Assembly: GCF_021917145.1 (NCBI RefSeq)
Contig: NC_061073.1
Span: 2,631,673-2,695,672, forward strand
Source: Hypomesus transpacificus
Lineage: Eukaryota; Chordata; Actinopteri; Osmeriformes; Osmeridae
Direction of reading: 5' to 3'
DNA length: 64,000 nucleotides
Under the pieces are notes generated by a model. It ran no database searches. It was given only the letters and a program-made list of their open reading frames with translations, and had not been told where the DNA came from. The position numbers and the translations under genes are program-made. Positions 22,846 through 36,233 of this stretch are shown here, in pieces. How positions within the stretch are numbered: position 1 is the stretch's first letter; each line of letters opens with the position of its first letter.

Positions 22846-23750
22846 ATAACTATACTATATAACTACACTTACGATTTGGACTCTCTGGCCCCTACACTAC
22901 AGACTATTTTCATGTATTGTATGTCGTCTCGTGCTGTGAACGGGTGACGTAATAGCGTTAATGATGCCAGCCTCTGACACTTCCCACAGTGGAAATGCAG
23001 TTCTGAAGCAAGATTTTCCGAACAAGTGTACTTGACAGGCCCCTCAGTTTTCCTTTCAACACATTTACCCTAAAATGTCGAAGAGACTCACTCCACCAAG
23101 CTTGTTCTGCAGGTGTGCCAGCACGTGTGGACGTGGTCAATAGCCAAATTGTTTACTGACGTCTCCAAAACATCCTCCTGACCCTGGTACAAGCAGTCCC
23201 GCACTGCACTGGCTGGTCCATTTGACCACACTGAATCCATAAGCACAAACGGGTTAGGGTAATAGATCTTTACAAAAGACTCTTGAGAAGAGTTTTTTTA
23301 AATGTTCCCATTCTACATAAGTGCTGGGATTTGGCTTATAAAAAGAAATGTCACAACATACATGCATAACTAATGCACAAACCATCTTAAAAACAAACTG
23401 GAATAACATGGCTATTCCTGAGGTCGTCATTTGAAAGCCCAGGATGTCCTCTCAATTGGACAAAATAATTGAATACGAAGGGCAGTATGGTTGCAAAGTT
23501 GCAAACTAATGTCCACTACAGTCTCAAGAGGATTGGGGGTTGATATTGGAGAAGAAACATGTTTCTCTGGGGTAAACACTCTCTCCTGCTGTCTCTCGTC
23601 TGTCTAGTCCACCTCCCACCATTCCTCTGGACAGGCAGTACAGTGGTGTTTGTGTTGGGGACTGAGGCAGAAAATAGCAGCGACACAGAGACTGTGTGAC
23701 CCAGGGGGCCAAGATCCAGAAGTGCAGCAGAGACAGAGGCCAGGAATAGC

Positions 23751-23935
23751 TCTTTCTCTCTCTTTCTCTCTCTGTGCTCTCTCTGTCTCACTGTGCTCTC
23801 GCTCTCTCTCCTTTTGCGCTCTTTCTCTCTGTGCTCTCTCTCTCCCTGTGCTCTCTCTCTCGGTGCTCTCTCTCCCTATGCACTCTCTCTCTCGCTCTCT
23901 GTGCTTTCACTGCTCTCTTTCTGTGTTCTCCCTGT
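23751..23935. repeat. CT-rich simple repeat with TGTGCTCT words
   Basis: Imperfect CT repeat with interspersed gtgctctctctc units, pyrimidine-rich on the + strand. Confidence 0.85.
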
Positions 23936-24738
23936 GCTCCCCCCCCCCTCCTCTTTCAACTCTTCGTCCGACGGTGCGCTCCGTCATCCTCCTTCCCTCA
24001 CCCGCTCTTCCTCGCCCTGGTTGCCAGTCCCACCCCGATGCATTATGGTCTGAAATGGTCCCTCACCGCCCCGGCCTCCACCACCGTCTTTAAAATAGGA
24101 AACAGCAAGATGGGGTCAGAGGAGCGGAGGCAGGCCCCCCGGGGGAACTTTCCACTGGCCTGGGCTGACTGGCCTGAGAACCGAGGAGCGCCCCTGGCCC
24201 TCGGCCCTCTCCCTGCTCTACCTACAGGGGGGAAAAAGATCTAAATATAAACAATGACAGCACAATGCATGCAGCGGCCTGGGCCAAGCCCCTCGCCTCG
24301 GTTCCCAGAGTGGCAGCACGTTTATGGGGGGAGGTTGAGGAATGCGGAGGGGAAGGTATTAATAAACAGTCAAGCGCAGGACCCTGCTGGGAACGCGATG
24401 TGGGGAGAAAAAGACGTCTCTCTCTCTCCCGACAAACAGCTGAATCAGAAGAAGCGCATCTCATAATATGTCAGGTGAAACAGGACTTCACGTTGAGCGT
24501 ACGGGCATGTTGTGAGTTGCGAGAGAGTTTGTATACTTGACACTGTAGAATTGCAGGGACAGACATGGATTGAATTGAACCTAAACCAGGGGAAGGGGGA
24601 ATGACAAACAAATAACCAAACTGTAATGAGAAATAGCAACTACCATTACAATGGCACAGGACCATGATCAGTTTTTAAATTCTGAGAACTTCTGGGGTAG
24701 TGTACCCCATGATTCCACCACAGTACCATATAGGAGAT

Positions 24739-24888
24739 GAATAGCAACGTTACAGTGTGATATAGGCCTATCATCCACAGATATGATATAAGCCTAACAT
24801 CCAGGGATATGATATGGACCTAACATCCACAGATATGATATAGGCCTAACATCCACAGATATGATATGATATAGGCCTAACATCCACT
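24739..24888. repeat. about 26-bp tandem repeat
   Basis: Roughly five diverged copies built on tgatataggcctaacatcca plus a short gatat spacer; one copy has an extra gatat duplication. Confidence 0.8.
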
Positions 24889-25176
24889 GTTTGGATCCCA
24901 GCACCAATCGGATTCATCACCCCCAGCGTTGCAGCACCAGGTTCTTTCACAACCAAACATTCCATTTTTCACCAAACGAGGGAATGCACAACAGACGTGG
25001 GCCACGCGGAGATGAGCAAAGAGAGCGAGCTGGCCTGAAGCCAAAAGCCTGGCAGAAACACTGTGCTCTCATTGTGCACGAGTGTGGTACTTCACTGGTG
25101 GTTTAACGCTCGTCAAGCCAAATGTAGCTCTGGGAGAGGACTGTCAAACGTCAGGATTACAACTAAATGTATGTAC

Positions 25177-25197
25177 GGGGGGGGGGGGGGGGGGGGG
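25177..25197. repeat. poly(G) tract, 21 bp
   Basis: Uninterrupted G homopolymer. Its length may be inexact because such runs are hard to sequence. Confidence 0.9.
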
Positions 25198-26086
25198 ATG
25201 ACGACAATGGAGGAAGATTAAAATCTGATCACATCATTTCCACCGAAAGCAAGACTTCATGGAAGTGGGGGCCTAGTTTGTGCTGGTGAGGCAGGGTAGA
25301 CCAGGGTAGGCCTAGGAAAGCACAGGTGCTTTGTCCTTTAACTTATGCCATATCTTGTACATTGTCCATTACCAGCCTGACGACAATCTATTTTTAGAGC
25401 TTTTGTCTGACCATTTCACTGAATGGAAGGAGTAGGAGAATAGGAGGACAATAATCCTCAGGGGAACAGCAAGTCAGGGGAGTGTCTATAATTCACGTCT
25501 CCAGCAGACGCATGCAATGGCGGAGAGAACTCTCTCTCTCTCTCAAACAAACACGCCTTGTACTACAAACCTTGGCTGTGAGCACATGCCCTGTAACTAT
25601 AGAGTCGATTTTTTGGGGGGTGGTTGTACGTCCTTGTCTGAGGCTGTTACCGTTTATTCGCCACACACTGCCATCAATCACTGACTGAGAAACCCAGGCT
25701 GACTTCATCACCTCGGAATTTCAGAACCTGACTTAGGCAGGAGTTTTTCAAATAGGTTTCTCTTCCCCATCAGTGGTCTGGTAACGGAAACCTGCCCCAA
25801 ATTTCCCAGGATGCACGCAGAACAAAGCACACAAAACACGTTGGCCACAAACAGACAGTAAACGTCTCTCTTTCCTTTGAGAGGGGTTGGTATCAGCTGT
25901 CTCCTTCTCCATCCGTTAATGACGCCCTGCTTTGGGGCAGATGATAGCCTGTCATGAGGCAGCCTTTCAGCCAAACAAAAGAGCCATTTATGCTCTCCAA
26001 GAGGAATAATATTATAATTGCCCTGGACATCCTTTTCGTTCCAAAACGACGGATGCCAGCACAGAAAGACAACCATACGTCCTATC

Positions 26087-26480
26087 AATCAATCAACCTT
26101 TATTTATAAAGCACATTTGACACAATACAAATTGATCCAAAGTGCTGTACATAGTGCATAGCAAAACAACGCTATAAAACAACAATTTAAAGTTTCCAAA
26201 AAGCTAATGAATAAAAATGTGTTTTTAGAGTAGATATCCAAAAGTAAAAATATCCAATGAAGGAGCAGACCTCACATGATAAGGGAGAGAATTCCAAAGC
26301 TTTGGCCCAGCCACAGAAAAAGCCCGATCACCCTTTAATTTGTAGCGACATAGTGACATATTGAAAAGCAAGTGTTTTGAAGATCTGAGTGCCCTAGCAG
26401 GACAGCATGTCCTAGTATCTGACCACACTGCCAAACAGTAGGATTTATAACAAAAAGGCTATATATACTTAATTTGAATT
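26087..26480 (-). mobile_element. non-LTR retrotransposon 3' fragment
   Basis: The minus strand encodes GDRAFSVAGPKLWNSLP followed by YHVRSAPSLDIF, the characteristic C-terminal end of reverse-transcriptase ORFs of fish L2/Rex-type LINEs. A 3' tail containing caaagtgctgtaca-type words and ending at the ctttatttataaagc region (26098-26113 on +) follows. The 5' part is missing, as usual for LINE insertions. The exact family is not certain. Confidence 0.7.
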
Positions 26481-28671
26481 AGCATTAAGGCCTCAGCCCA
26501 GCAGCCAGGTATAGGCTTGTTTTTCTTTATTTGATTTACAGAGATATCCACCCGGTTGACCAAAAAAAGATCACGACAGCACTTTCTCTATGGAATTGCG
26601 TTTTAGTAATTGATTTACTATGGCGTGGTCTGACCATTGTCCTTCCTTATTTTAAGAGCATGTCTAGCTCTCTTCTAACTCAACACCTCTACCCCCTCCT
26701 CCATTCCACCATTCCAACCAGTCCAAACGTTTTACACAGGAATCTCCCAAATAGTTACACAGAGTCAAAGACCACATACACTGAGCCAAATAAACCAGTG
26801 AAGCTCTGGTTTTTACTACGATTAGACCAAAACAACACGGAGGCCTGGGATCCCCCTTCGCTGCCATATGCATGAAACACATCCTGTTGGGTGTTCGCAG
26901 GGGGTATTACACTCATTGTTTCGAAGCAAAGGCTAAGCCCTGGGAGCTTTGCACAAACAAAAGGCTAATGTGCTACCATCTGAAACCCAAATTACAGCTA
27001 GATCCAGCTTTCAAATGAGATCCACCCTGTGCCGGCCACATGGGATCACCAGATTAGGGGTTTTCTATAAATCCAGATCCTGAAAAAGGATCTGGACAGG
27101 AAAACACTAACATATTGAACCTGGTAACAGGATAGGTACATTCCAAGACTGCATGTCCCAGACTCCCAGTACTTCGAAGCTCTCTGCTTGTCCTTGTGAG
27201 AAGCTGTGTAGGGCGAGTGTTAGGATGCGATCAGTCAGTGACACCCGACATGTGCATCTGCCACACAGCTGAGGATGAGGTGAGCAAGTGTTGTTATCTA
27301 AGGGGCGTGTCAGCTGGCTGTCTTAGGGAATTTTTCAGCCTATGAGGACACAGCTTAAAACCCACGAGCAAGATGGCGATGGAGGGAATAAGGGAGAGAG
27401 AGAGAAACAAGGAGTGAAAAGGGATGGCTGAACTGAGCAATCAGATAGTGTCAAGGGGAGAGAGGCTGACTCACTTTATTCAGCTAGCAACGGCATGGCA
27501 ACAGTCACATTTCTGATGCATGGCTTCCTCCTCAAGCACAGTCAAGCATTACATTCACCCAGGCTGAGGGCTACAGCCAATTGTTTCAAGTATGCTACAC
27601 TCTAAAACATGTATTACAAACCTTAAGGTAACTTTCACTCAAAAATACAGCTTCTGTCCGAGCATTCTTGCCATGAATATGAATCACTCCAGTTAATGGC
27701 ATGATGTAATGTACTGGCCTAGGCTTTTGCTGACTGGAGCATATGTGGCGCGTGTGTCTTCGCATGTACATAATATGCCTGTCTATTGGGAGCTGGTAAG
27801 GGCGAGATACTGCCTCTCATCACCCATAAAACCCCTGCTTTTCTCATCTATTCCAGGGCCTTATTGAGAAGACGCCCAAACAAACTGGCAGTTGCTCATC
27901 AGCAGATTCACAAGAGCTTTGCCATCTTCTGTCATGTATTTCAAACTGGTGAATGTTAAAGTCTGTTCCTGATGTACCCTTGTTTGTCAAATGCAAGAGG
28001 GTGTAGCCAAGTTAACAAGCCACATGAAAAACCACTGATGCTTCCTGTACAGAACGGAGAACAGACGCTAGAGAAGCCAGAAAGCAGCCAGAATGAAGCA
28101 CGCATATGACCACAGGTTAAGTAGCCAACAGAACTCAGCACACTAGCGTTATAATTCTGACCAAGTTAATATGCAAGGAGCACTCAGTTTAGTGGGAGAG
28201 TCAAGAATGATTCACGCATACACTGAGTAACCATGATTATGTATCATCTCAACTACAATGGGAAAACCCCATGGGTTGTGCCAATCTTAGTCAGTGGAAT
28301 ATCCCGATTTAAAGTGTGGTTATACCAAGCTGGTAAATATGGATAGCTACAGGAGCCAGTTAGTACATAACTGTAATCAGTGGGACTCTCCTAGTATAGT
28401 AGCTAGCTGTCTTGCTAGATTGCTGTTTCTAACGTGTGCAAGATAAGAAAACAAAGCCAAATGAGTACAATTCCACTATTTCTGTTAGATCGCTTAAATG
28501 TGTTCGTATTTGCATTATCAACACAGTCGTAGTAAACAAAACAGAAACCGTTAGGTCACTCAAAACAGTCATACGCCTTTCTGTTATTCGACTGACCATC
28601 ACAGCAAAGCTGTCAATTTATAATTTAACGTTAGCTAGCTAGCCGAACAGAAACTGTGAGCTTAACGTTAC

Positions 28672-28945
28672 CTTTTGGACTGACTTCTCTGTGCTTTCAA
28701 AGCATAAAATAAAATCCCTCTTCTCATCCTCTCCACGCTCATAGACTGTGGGTAGGGGAGATAGCACCCAAACAACTGTTATTAGCTATTGTAAACTGGC
28801 TTGCTGGCTTGCCAGCTTCTCAGCAGTCCACGCCGATTTGGACAACTGCACTCCCCCTTTCGCTCGTTCTCTTTTCTTGTGAGATGCCACGAACCGCAAC
28901 TGTCTGGCAGCCTGTGACATTACAAGCACGCGCGAAAAGCGGCTG
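28672..28945 (-). other. usp6nl: probable usp6nl 5' UTR exon and promoter
   Basis: On the minus strand a G/C-richer, CpG-containing segment (CpG cluster at 28890-28965) leads into a sequence ending AAAAG|GTAACG, with the donor GT at 28671-28670. No TATA box is evident. It is the only promoter-like segment between yaf2 and the usp6nl coding exons, and its strand fits. A TSS near 28.9 kb would make the first intron about 12.7 kb. This is inference from composition and one donor. Confidence 0.35.
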
Positions 28946-28969
28946 GAGGCGCGCACGCGCAACAACAAA

Positions 28970-30390
28970 AATGTGCAAAGGGATGTTGACAGAGCAAAGG
29001 AACTTCAGAAAAAGAATAAGGTTTGATATATCTAAACTAAATTAGATACTTTACACAAAACATGGATTATTGCGTGATATATTGTGAGAGATGAGGGTCG
29101 CTAGCCGTTACCTGGCAGCTGGTTTGTCATGGTCCGTGTACAGAAGTAGCCTAAAGGATAGGCTACCTAGTCTCATAAAATACACTTAGTTATCGGCTGT
29201 GTTAAACCAACGTTTTCTGTGTTTTATTTAGGTTGGTTATATTATTATATTTACCTTGATAACATAGATTAGCGATTATTCATAGTCTACTGCGCCCTCT
29301 ACCGGATGACAGAGAGAGCGCTGTCATTCGGCAATACTGCACCCTTCAGACAGATTGACGTCTCCCATGTTTATTTTAATTACTAGAGAATGTTCTTGTC
29401 ATAAAATAAAACGATAAAACGTCAAAAAAAGCTAAATTAATTCAATTCAGTTGAATTTTCAGAATTACTACAATTAATACCCTTTCATAGGGACAAATAT
29501 GTCCCATAAGCGCCATCATGTGGGGGAAATGTAAATCTCCACGTTGGATAAACCACAAATAACTGTACCTGTCTGACTTGCATGATATGTTAAAGTGAAT
29601 ACAAACTATTTTAATTATTAATCATACGGTCCGTTTACTTTTATAATCATCTTATTGGTTTGCAAAAGTAATTTAACTATTGAAGAAAGTTAATAGATTG
29701 AAGATTAAGGCTGAACTTGGAGGAATAAGATAAAGGAAGATAACCAAAGGGCCTTCAGAGTGGTGAAGGATTGGCAGGTAGCCAAGCTCTACACGGTGGA
29801 GGCTAACCCATGGCTGCCAGATTGAAAAAGGGCTCATGTTATGGACCAGGATGAAAAAACCCAAGCCCAGTACTGCCTCCACACCATGGGTTCCCACTCA
29901 CCATGGCCCAAAGGTGATTAACTGCCTGAAGGGACAGTGTTGTGCTTCTCTGCCTGCCTGCAACCTCATCTCTCCCATGTTACATTGGCAGTGGCCTTGT
30001 TTTCAAACCAAAGTGTTATACAGGGAAGGATTTGAGCATGCAACCAAATGACTCTACCACGAGCTATACACATCCACCTGCAACCGCTTGACATGGCATT
30101 CCTCACCTGACGGCAGACATATAACAAAACCAAAAACGGGGGTAATCACAGGACCATACATTTTTCCTACTCATTTTTCCTACTCTTGCCAGTGGATCTT
30201 CCCATTGGACATTCCAACTCCACTCCAATCCGACTAGTCAGAAATGTGGTAATATCACCGGTACACAGTCATATAATTCAAACATACGTTTGCTATTCAC
30301 AAAAAAGCTTGATAGGTATCTATAAGAACCAACACCCTAAGAAATAAATCTATACCAACCACATTGAGCAAGACATTTTTACCACTCTGC
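28970..30390. other. intergenic DNA between usp6nl and yaf2
   Basis: AT-rich sequence without recognisable gene, RNA or mobile element. It separates the presumed usp6nl promoter from the yaf2 3' end. The synteny break between the 12q12-type block and usp6nl must lie here or in the adjoining UTRs. Confidence 0.5.
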
Positions 30391-31139
30391 TTGATAAATC
30401 TATCACTTCAGCTTTATTAAATAATATCTTAATATAAACCACTGTTAATGATAGCATGCTTGACTCTACAAAGTGGAGAAGAAGCAGAATTTCTTACAAT
30501 ATTGTTTCAAACTTTTTACGCAAACTTTCAGTTGAGATGATTCCCATCGACATAAAACAAAATGGCTGGATATAACCAGTAACATAAACAGTGATATGAT
30601 TCAGTAAAATGTTGGCCAGACTGGAAATAATGCTAAAACAACTTTCTCATGAACACCCATACCAGATGCCATCAAGTGCAAAGTCTGCTGCTACCAAAAA
30701 CTCAACGTCAATCTACAATTAAGAGATGGCAGCTTCACATTCTCATAATGCATATTCTGTTCATCCTCTGTAGCTAACACTCTAATGTCTTCAACAGTCC
30801 ACATTAGAAAGATTGACACCATCAACTAAGTGAGTGATGACAACATAACACTGAGGTTTGTGAATGCTGCCAAGACACCTGGCACTGTTCAGCTGCACGT
30901 CTAGGGGTCCTTATGACTGTCAGGTGTGCTCAGTTCATTCATCATGACAGACTGGCTGATTTCATGTTGATGTCGTCTTCTTCCCTGGAGAAAACTAAAA
31001 CTTGTCGCTCTTCACCGGGAACACAGTTTTCCCCGACCGAATTCAAAACTGTAATTGGCAAAAAAGTTTCACATGTGCATGTTGACAAATGACTGGGTGA
31101 CGTGGGCTGAGCCTGCCGGTTGAGAGCTGGGGGTGGGGG
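30391..31139 (-). other. yaf2: yaf2 3' UTR (inferred)
   Basis: AT-rich non-coding sequence after the yaf2 stop. A minus-strand AATAAA (TTTATT on + at 30413-30418) gives a UTR of about 750 bases. Confidence 0.5.
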
Positions 31140-32528
31140 CTAGTGTGCCTCCCCGTTGACAGAGCCTTCTCCCCGAGGTGATGAGGACCTGGACACCCCT
31201 CGTTCAGTGTTGTCAGAGCTGGAGCCACTTTGGCTGTGCTGGTCTGCTGATGCAGCACTGGAGGAGGTGGAGGTGGGCTTGGTTTTCTCCTTAAAGTCTG
31301 TGATGATGACAGTCAGGTCTCCAACGGTGACTTCCAGATGTTGGGCACTGCTCCGGTCCACATTTTTTAACCTAGGCCTGGGAGGTAGAGGCAAAAAAAC
31401 GAGATCCTTCAATAAGTAGAAATATTTGAATGTCAACATGAGTTAGTGGAATGTATTTTACCAAACAAGAACATGAAAGAAAGATCATCAATTTTAAAGT
31501 GCGCTGCACGAAATTCACTGACAAAATACAAAAGGGTTGTTTGTATTATGTAAGTGTAAACAAAGGGCAATTACAGATTACAAAATTACCTTGTCTTCTT
31601 GTTACTGCTCTTTTTTAATGTTGGTTCCTTATCACTCTTCTCTTTCTCCGATTTTTCTTTTTTTTCTTTTTTGGGTTGTGTTGGTGAGGCGAACTGCTGA
31701 GTAACTTGCTGTGCGACCAATTGAGACACAGGGCGAGGTTTCCTAAGAGAAAATTTAAGAGACCCAAAGAATTTTAGGTGATGATATAATATAATAATCA
31801 TAATTAACATTCAAGTCTCCAATGTAAATACTTTAGGCCTACATAAATATAAATTAATTCTGGTACAGACGTTTACAGTGCCTCACCATTCCAAATTCTG
31901 GTACTCAGTTTCACAACAACTTTTTAAAACCTTATAATTGAGCATGTAGCCAGTGTTTGCATGGAAAACTAATCATATCAATTCATTATGAGTAAAGGTG
32001 GAGTCTTGTTAACTGCTATTTAAATTATGTTCAAGGATGCTTGCTGGCAGTTCTACAAATCAAAACAGGGTAGAATTGCACAATTACCGGGTTGACGTTC
32101 CTTTTCGTACATCGCACATCATGCACTTGAACGCCTCTGCACTGTTCTTGTATGTACAGACACTACAGTCCCAGTATCCATCGTCGGCGGAGGGCTTAGG
32201 TTGCCGCTTCGGCCTTCAGACAAAACAAACGCATAGAGTGCAATGGTTTAGACGTGACAATACGGAGGTCAACCAAACGCTTTCTCGAAAGCTTAATACA
32301 AAACGTGAATTTGATATTAATCACACAGATTGTTGAGGATAATAGAGTAGCCTGTGTTTGTCACAGCGGCCACATAACACAAGCCAGTCCGCCATGAACG
32401 CTACAATGCTTGCCTACTACTTCATCCATTGGTCGTCGTGCGCTCAAGTAATCGTCACTAGTTGTTTTCAGTACCTCTTTGAAACCAGATATAAACAGTT
32501 ACCTTGTGGGGCTCTTCTTATCACCCAT
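31140..32528 (-). CDS. yaf2: YY1-associated factor 2, complete
   Basis: Coding exons on -: 32528-32503, 32213-32088, 31742-31590, 31377-31140. Phases join throughout and give 180 aa, the same length as human YAF2. The start [13 protein letters not shown] matches the family. A RanBP2/NZF zinc finger follows at residues 21-46 (W23, C25, C28, C39, C42). Next come a Lys/Glu-rich linker (residues about 72-100) and the conserved C-terminal segment [19 protein letters not shown] (from about residue 106) that binds RING1B and CBX proteins. A Ser-rich tail ends the protein. YAF2, like its paralogue RYBP, is a subunit of non-canonical PRC1, which ubiquitinates H2A K119; the finger binds ubiquitinated H2A. 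The linker and tail favour YAF2 over RYBP. All introns are short (212-345 bp). Confidence 0.95.
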
Positions 32529-32700
32529 TTTATGAACCCTGATCTTGGTTTGAGTTCAGTTTGGATTACTAAAACAGGAGAATGTTAAAGCCGTTCGGCT
32601 GCTTTCAGCTGTCGTGGAAACTCCAGTCGAAGGATGATCACGTGGTGAATCCTGTCCAATCAATTGCAAAGCAATCACAACAGAGATCCAAACATCCAAA
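32529..32700 (-). promoter_or_regulatory. yaf2: yaf2 5' UTR / promoter candidate
   Basis: Sequence immediately upstream of the yaf2 ATG. It contains a CACGTG E-box at 32639-32644 and an inverted CCAAT box (CCAAT on + at 32656-32660). No TATA box is obvious. Promoter role is inferred from position. Confidence 0.3.
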
Positions 32701-34900
32701 GGCAAGACATAAATGAAATAAAAACCTCTAAATTAATGTAAAAGTTGGATTACCAGTTCCCTTAACCAACATTTGATTTAATATTAAATTGAAATAAGCA
32801 ATGCATCAGATCCGGTAGCCTACTTAGGCTTCCAGTTCAGGTTAAGGAGCACATAAACCCGCACATAACAAAACTATTGATACCCTTAATTGAAAACATT
32901 TCCCAGTACAATTTTCAGACTCGTATATGCTGACATCACAGGATCATACACAGCACTGGGCACTGTCAATGGAATTAGAATAGGCCAAGTAGACTACATT
33001 TACAAAACAGCGCGATCTGGCGGCTGTGAAATGTATGACCAAGTCAAGATATGCTAGACGAGATACAGTATGTCATCACGGGCTGGTTTCCAGTGTCTTG
33101 TCACTGCTACACATATGTACACTTAAAAGGTTTGCAATTGACTATGGATGCTTTCTGTATGGGCCAGCAGCTGGGTAGAATACAGAGGAGAGCACGTTTT
33201 GGGGCTATGTGCTGGGGCTCCTACACAGTTGAAGCGTTGAAGGTGGATGCAAGGGAGATGGCTCTGGGCCGAGGGCCAGAGTGAATGAAATGTTTGAGGA
33301 CCCTAACCCTGACCTAAAGTAAATACTAAGCTTTACTGCAACAACATTAAATAACGAATCAAAGGTAAAACAAAAACACACGTAAAACAACACATTATAC
33401 AGTTTAAAACTGAAACAGACCATGCACAAGGTTAAGATAAAACACAGTATTTCGGAAAGTAAATCAATCTTTACTGTAAGATATAAGTTGTCCTCAAACT
33501 TTAACTCCTAGTGAAATCACAAATTCCAGTGTGGTTCTAATTGTTGCTCATATAGGTCCAGTTTGAGTAAGGCGGACAGACATAGGCCTACCCTGGGGGC
33601 ATCTCGTGGAGATGGTTCCCAGAAAAGTCCAACTACCTTTGAGGCGAGAAAGTAATGGAACAGACAAGTAGGCCTTCCAGAGGCGTTGTTAGACGCAAAA
33701 CTCTACTGAGGCACAGGCCCCTAATTATTTTTTTCTTCCAATCCTGCACAATATACTCGGCTATAGAAACTCCCCTTGCTTAACCCACTATACAACAGTT
33801 CAGGGATGCAGGTTAGATATCAGCTTTAGGGTATAGACATTGTTGGAATACTCTGCTGTTCGTTTGTGGTTTTATATTCATAAAAATATTATATCAAAAT
33901 TGTATGGGTAGTTTTCACCCAGTCCCAACACTGCAAAGTAGCGTCTTCCGAATGTGAAACGAATGTCGAATATGAAACTAACTTCACCTCGGTCTTTGGC
34001 AGGGACATCAGTTAATGCCAGCGCGCATTCCTTTTCGTATTCATTTGAGCGCAAATACTGTTTTATGAGCTTCATGTAATATTGTCTTTATGTTTTAGTC
34101 AAAATAAGATGATCGGTAGGCCTATCATTTTGGAACTTTCTTTAGTTTTGTAATGTTTTCTTAGTTTACCTCAACTCTTGCGTCCGAGTCCGACACCTGG
34201 ACTTCTGTGTGCGTGCTGCAGTGGCTGTTTGGCAAACTCAGAAGAGCGCGGTGACATGGAATTCTGCAAGCATCGGTTTGTGTTTTTGGTTAAACTGCTT
34301 TGATTTTAAAAGCGTTGATACGTTTATTTTTTCGGGGATTATCAATCTAAATGAATCCACTGACTAATACAGTAAATTGTTAAAACTCAACCTTTTTTTT
34401 TTACTGGGACACAGCAGATTTATACTGGGGCACGTGCCCCAGTTAAAAGGGTCTAACAACGCCCCTGAGGCCTTCTCAGTCCTCATTCTTCAGGCCAAGC
34501 TTTGAGAGACTGTAGGGGGACACAGATTTGGGAGGGACTCTGTTCCTGTAGACAGAGGAGAGGGCCATCTAATTTAGATAGAAACTGAAGCTAACATTTC
34601 ACACCTCCACGTGGGTTTTGACTAAAAAAAGAACAATGTGATTGATGCAGTTTTAGTTACATTTGCCTACACAGGTTGGTTAATAGAGCATGGGAAGGGG
34701 GGTTTATTTAATTCTATACATCGTCCACATATGGTTTCCATTTATGTAACTGACCTAAAATTACATTTCGGCAAAGTAACGTAGAAGGCACGAATGCTTT
34801 ATCAAATTTTGCGCTATAATTTTTGTTCTGAGCGAGAGTGACACTTCGAGACCAATCTGATGCATTATGAACGTATTGGATCTGCAATCTGGATCTGCCA
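32701..34900. other. intergenic DNA between divergent yaf2 and pphln1
   Basis: Mostly AT-rich sequence with no gene recognised on either strand. Short open frames here have no family resemblance. Confidence 0.5.
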
Positions 34901-34904
34901 ACTT

Positions 34905-34982
34905 TCCAAACAGTAGGTGGCGGTAATGCACCTTATAATGTTGATTGCAGTCTCCCATGAAACAATAAAAGAAGAATTAGAA
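34905..34982 (+). promoter_or_regulatory. fish promoter-proximal repeat word (GTAGGTGGCGGTAATGCACC)
   Basis: Contains gtaggtggcggtaatgcacc and ends in acaataaaagaagaa. From memory of fish genomes this combination recurs near promoters; I cannot verify that here. A possible first exon of pphln1 follows at once, with the donor GCAT|GTGAGT after 35014. Confidence 0.35.
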
Positions 34983-36159
34983 GCTGTTGTTGGGAAGACA
35001 AATTTTGTGTGCATGTGAGTTTGTGTGGCTACAATAGCTAGCCATAGCTTGGCTAGTTATGTTACATTAAATACATTGGTGATGTAGCGTAGCAGTCTGT
35101 ATTTCTGTCGTTTAGATATGCTTAACTAAGAACATACTTGACCATTGGTGGGTAAGTCTATCCTCTCAGTTATATACTACAGTACAGCGGTATAAAACCT
35201 AGGCTAACTACCAAAGAAACATAGCATTAACAGTAAGAGAGGCTAATTATGCTAACGTTACAGTGAAATAGCTAAAAAAAATGGACCAGCTGTTTCCGAA
35301 ACTAAATGTAGTAGCTACTAATATCAACGTGTATCGTATTGTACATGTTATTACATCACAATGTTAAAAGAGCAAAAAGTTCAGTTTTGTTTGACGCTTG
35401 GAACCATCTGTTGTTAAAAGCTAGACTTGCATTGAGAGCAAAATGTTTGTCCTCCCTCATCAGAACCAACATTGGCTTTCCTTCTTTGGCTGAGTTATGA
35501 GCCAGAAAGCTAGAGCTACCGTTACGCGTTAGCAAGATTCAAAAGCAATAACATTGCGTACTGTTTACAAACAGTAAATATCATTTGACAGTATGTTTGA
35601 CAAGGAGACTATCGAGCTAACCATCCATGTCATTGTCCCCAAATCAATATTAAGATTTTCACGAACAAATTATCGGCCGTAGTCTGTCGGCCGCAGTCTT
35701 AAAAGACACAAACCAGAAAATTTAAAGCCAAACACTCGTTTAGCGAGCCAGCTTTCAGATTTGCTAGCACTAAATTCTCCGTAACTAAACTTTTTTTGTT
35801 ATCAGTTCCCATTTGCCTGGTAGTAACATGTTGTTTTTTGCACATCGTTGGACTAGTCTATAGCTAGTTAGTATAGTTGGCTATATCTAGCGTTCTGGAA
35901 CACCAGTGTGTGTCGGTAATGTGTGTGTCATTGGCTTAGTTATTGATCAAGGCTTTTTTCACACAGTTTTTTGGTTTTCGTTTAATTAGCTCTTATCTCT
36001 AGCACATTTGCATAGCTAATTAGTGCCATTAGCTACGTAGATCTGTACTATCTGCCATGGAGACTTCCTCATTCGCTGTAATGTGATGTCACACGCGACT
36101 TAACTAGCTTATTATAATATTTGGACATATAGTTATAACTTCATTAATGTGTTTTGTAG

Positions 36160-36233
36160 GTCCAGAGAGCATACCGAGCAACTAGTCAGCTACATCCTCT
36201 CTAACCCGCCCATGTCAAAACAAAACAAAAAAC

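Larger units (their letters stand above)
16005..28671 (-). other. usp6nl first intron (inferred), repeat-rich, no gene recognised
   Basis: 12.7 kb between the first coding exon of usp6nl and the probable 5' UTR exon. It holds several minisatellites (17.2, 18.0, 21.3 and 24.8 kb), CT/GT microsatellites, a palindromic element (19.9 kb), a SINE (22.7 kb) and a LINE fragment (26.1-26.5 kb). No open frame here resembles a known protein, and the longer ones fall in repeats or GC-rich simple sequence. Additional 5' UTR exons could be hidden in it. Confidence 0.5.

Noticed and set aside
25708..26088. 126-codon minus-strand frame
   Set aside because: No recognised family, no splice or conservation evidence, and it lies beside a LINE fragment in the inferred usp6nl intron.
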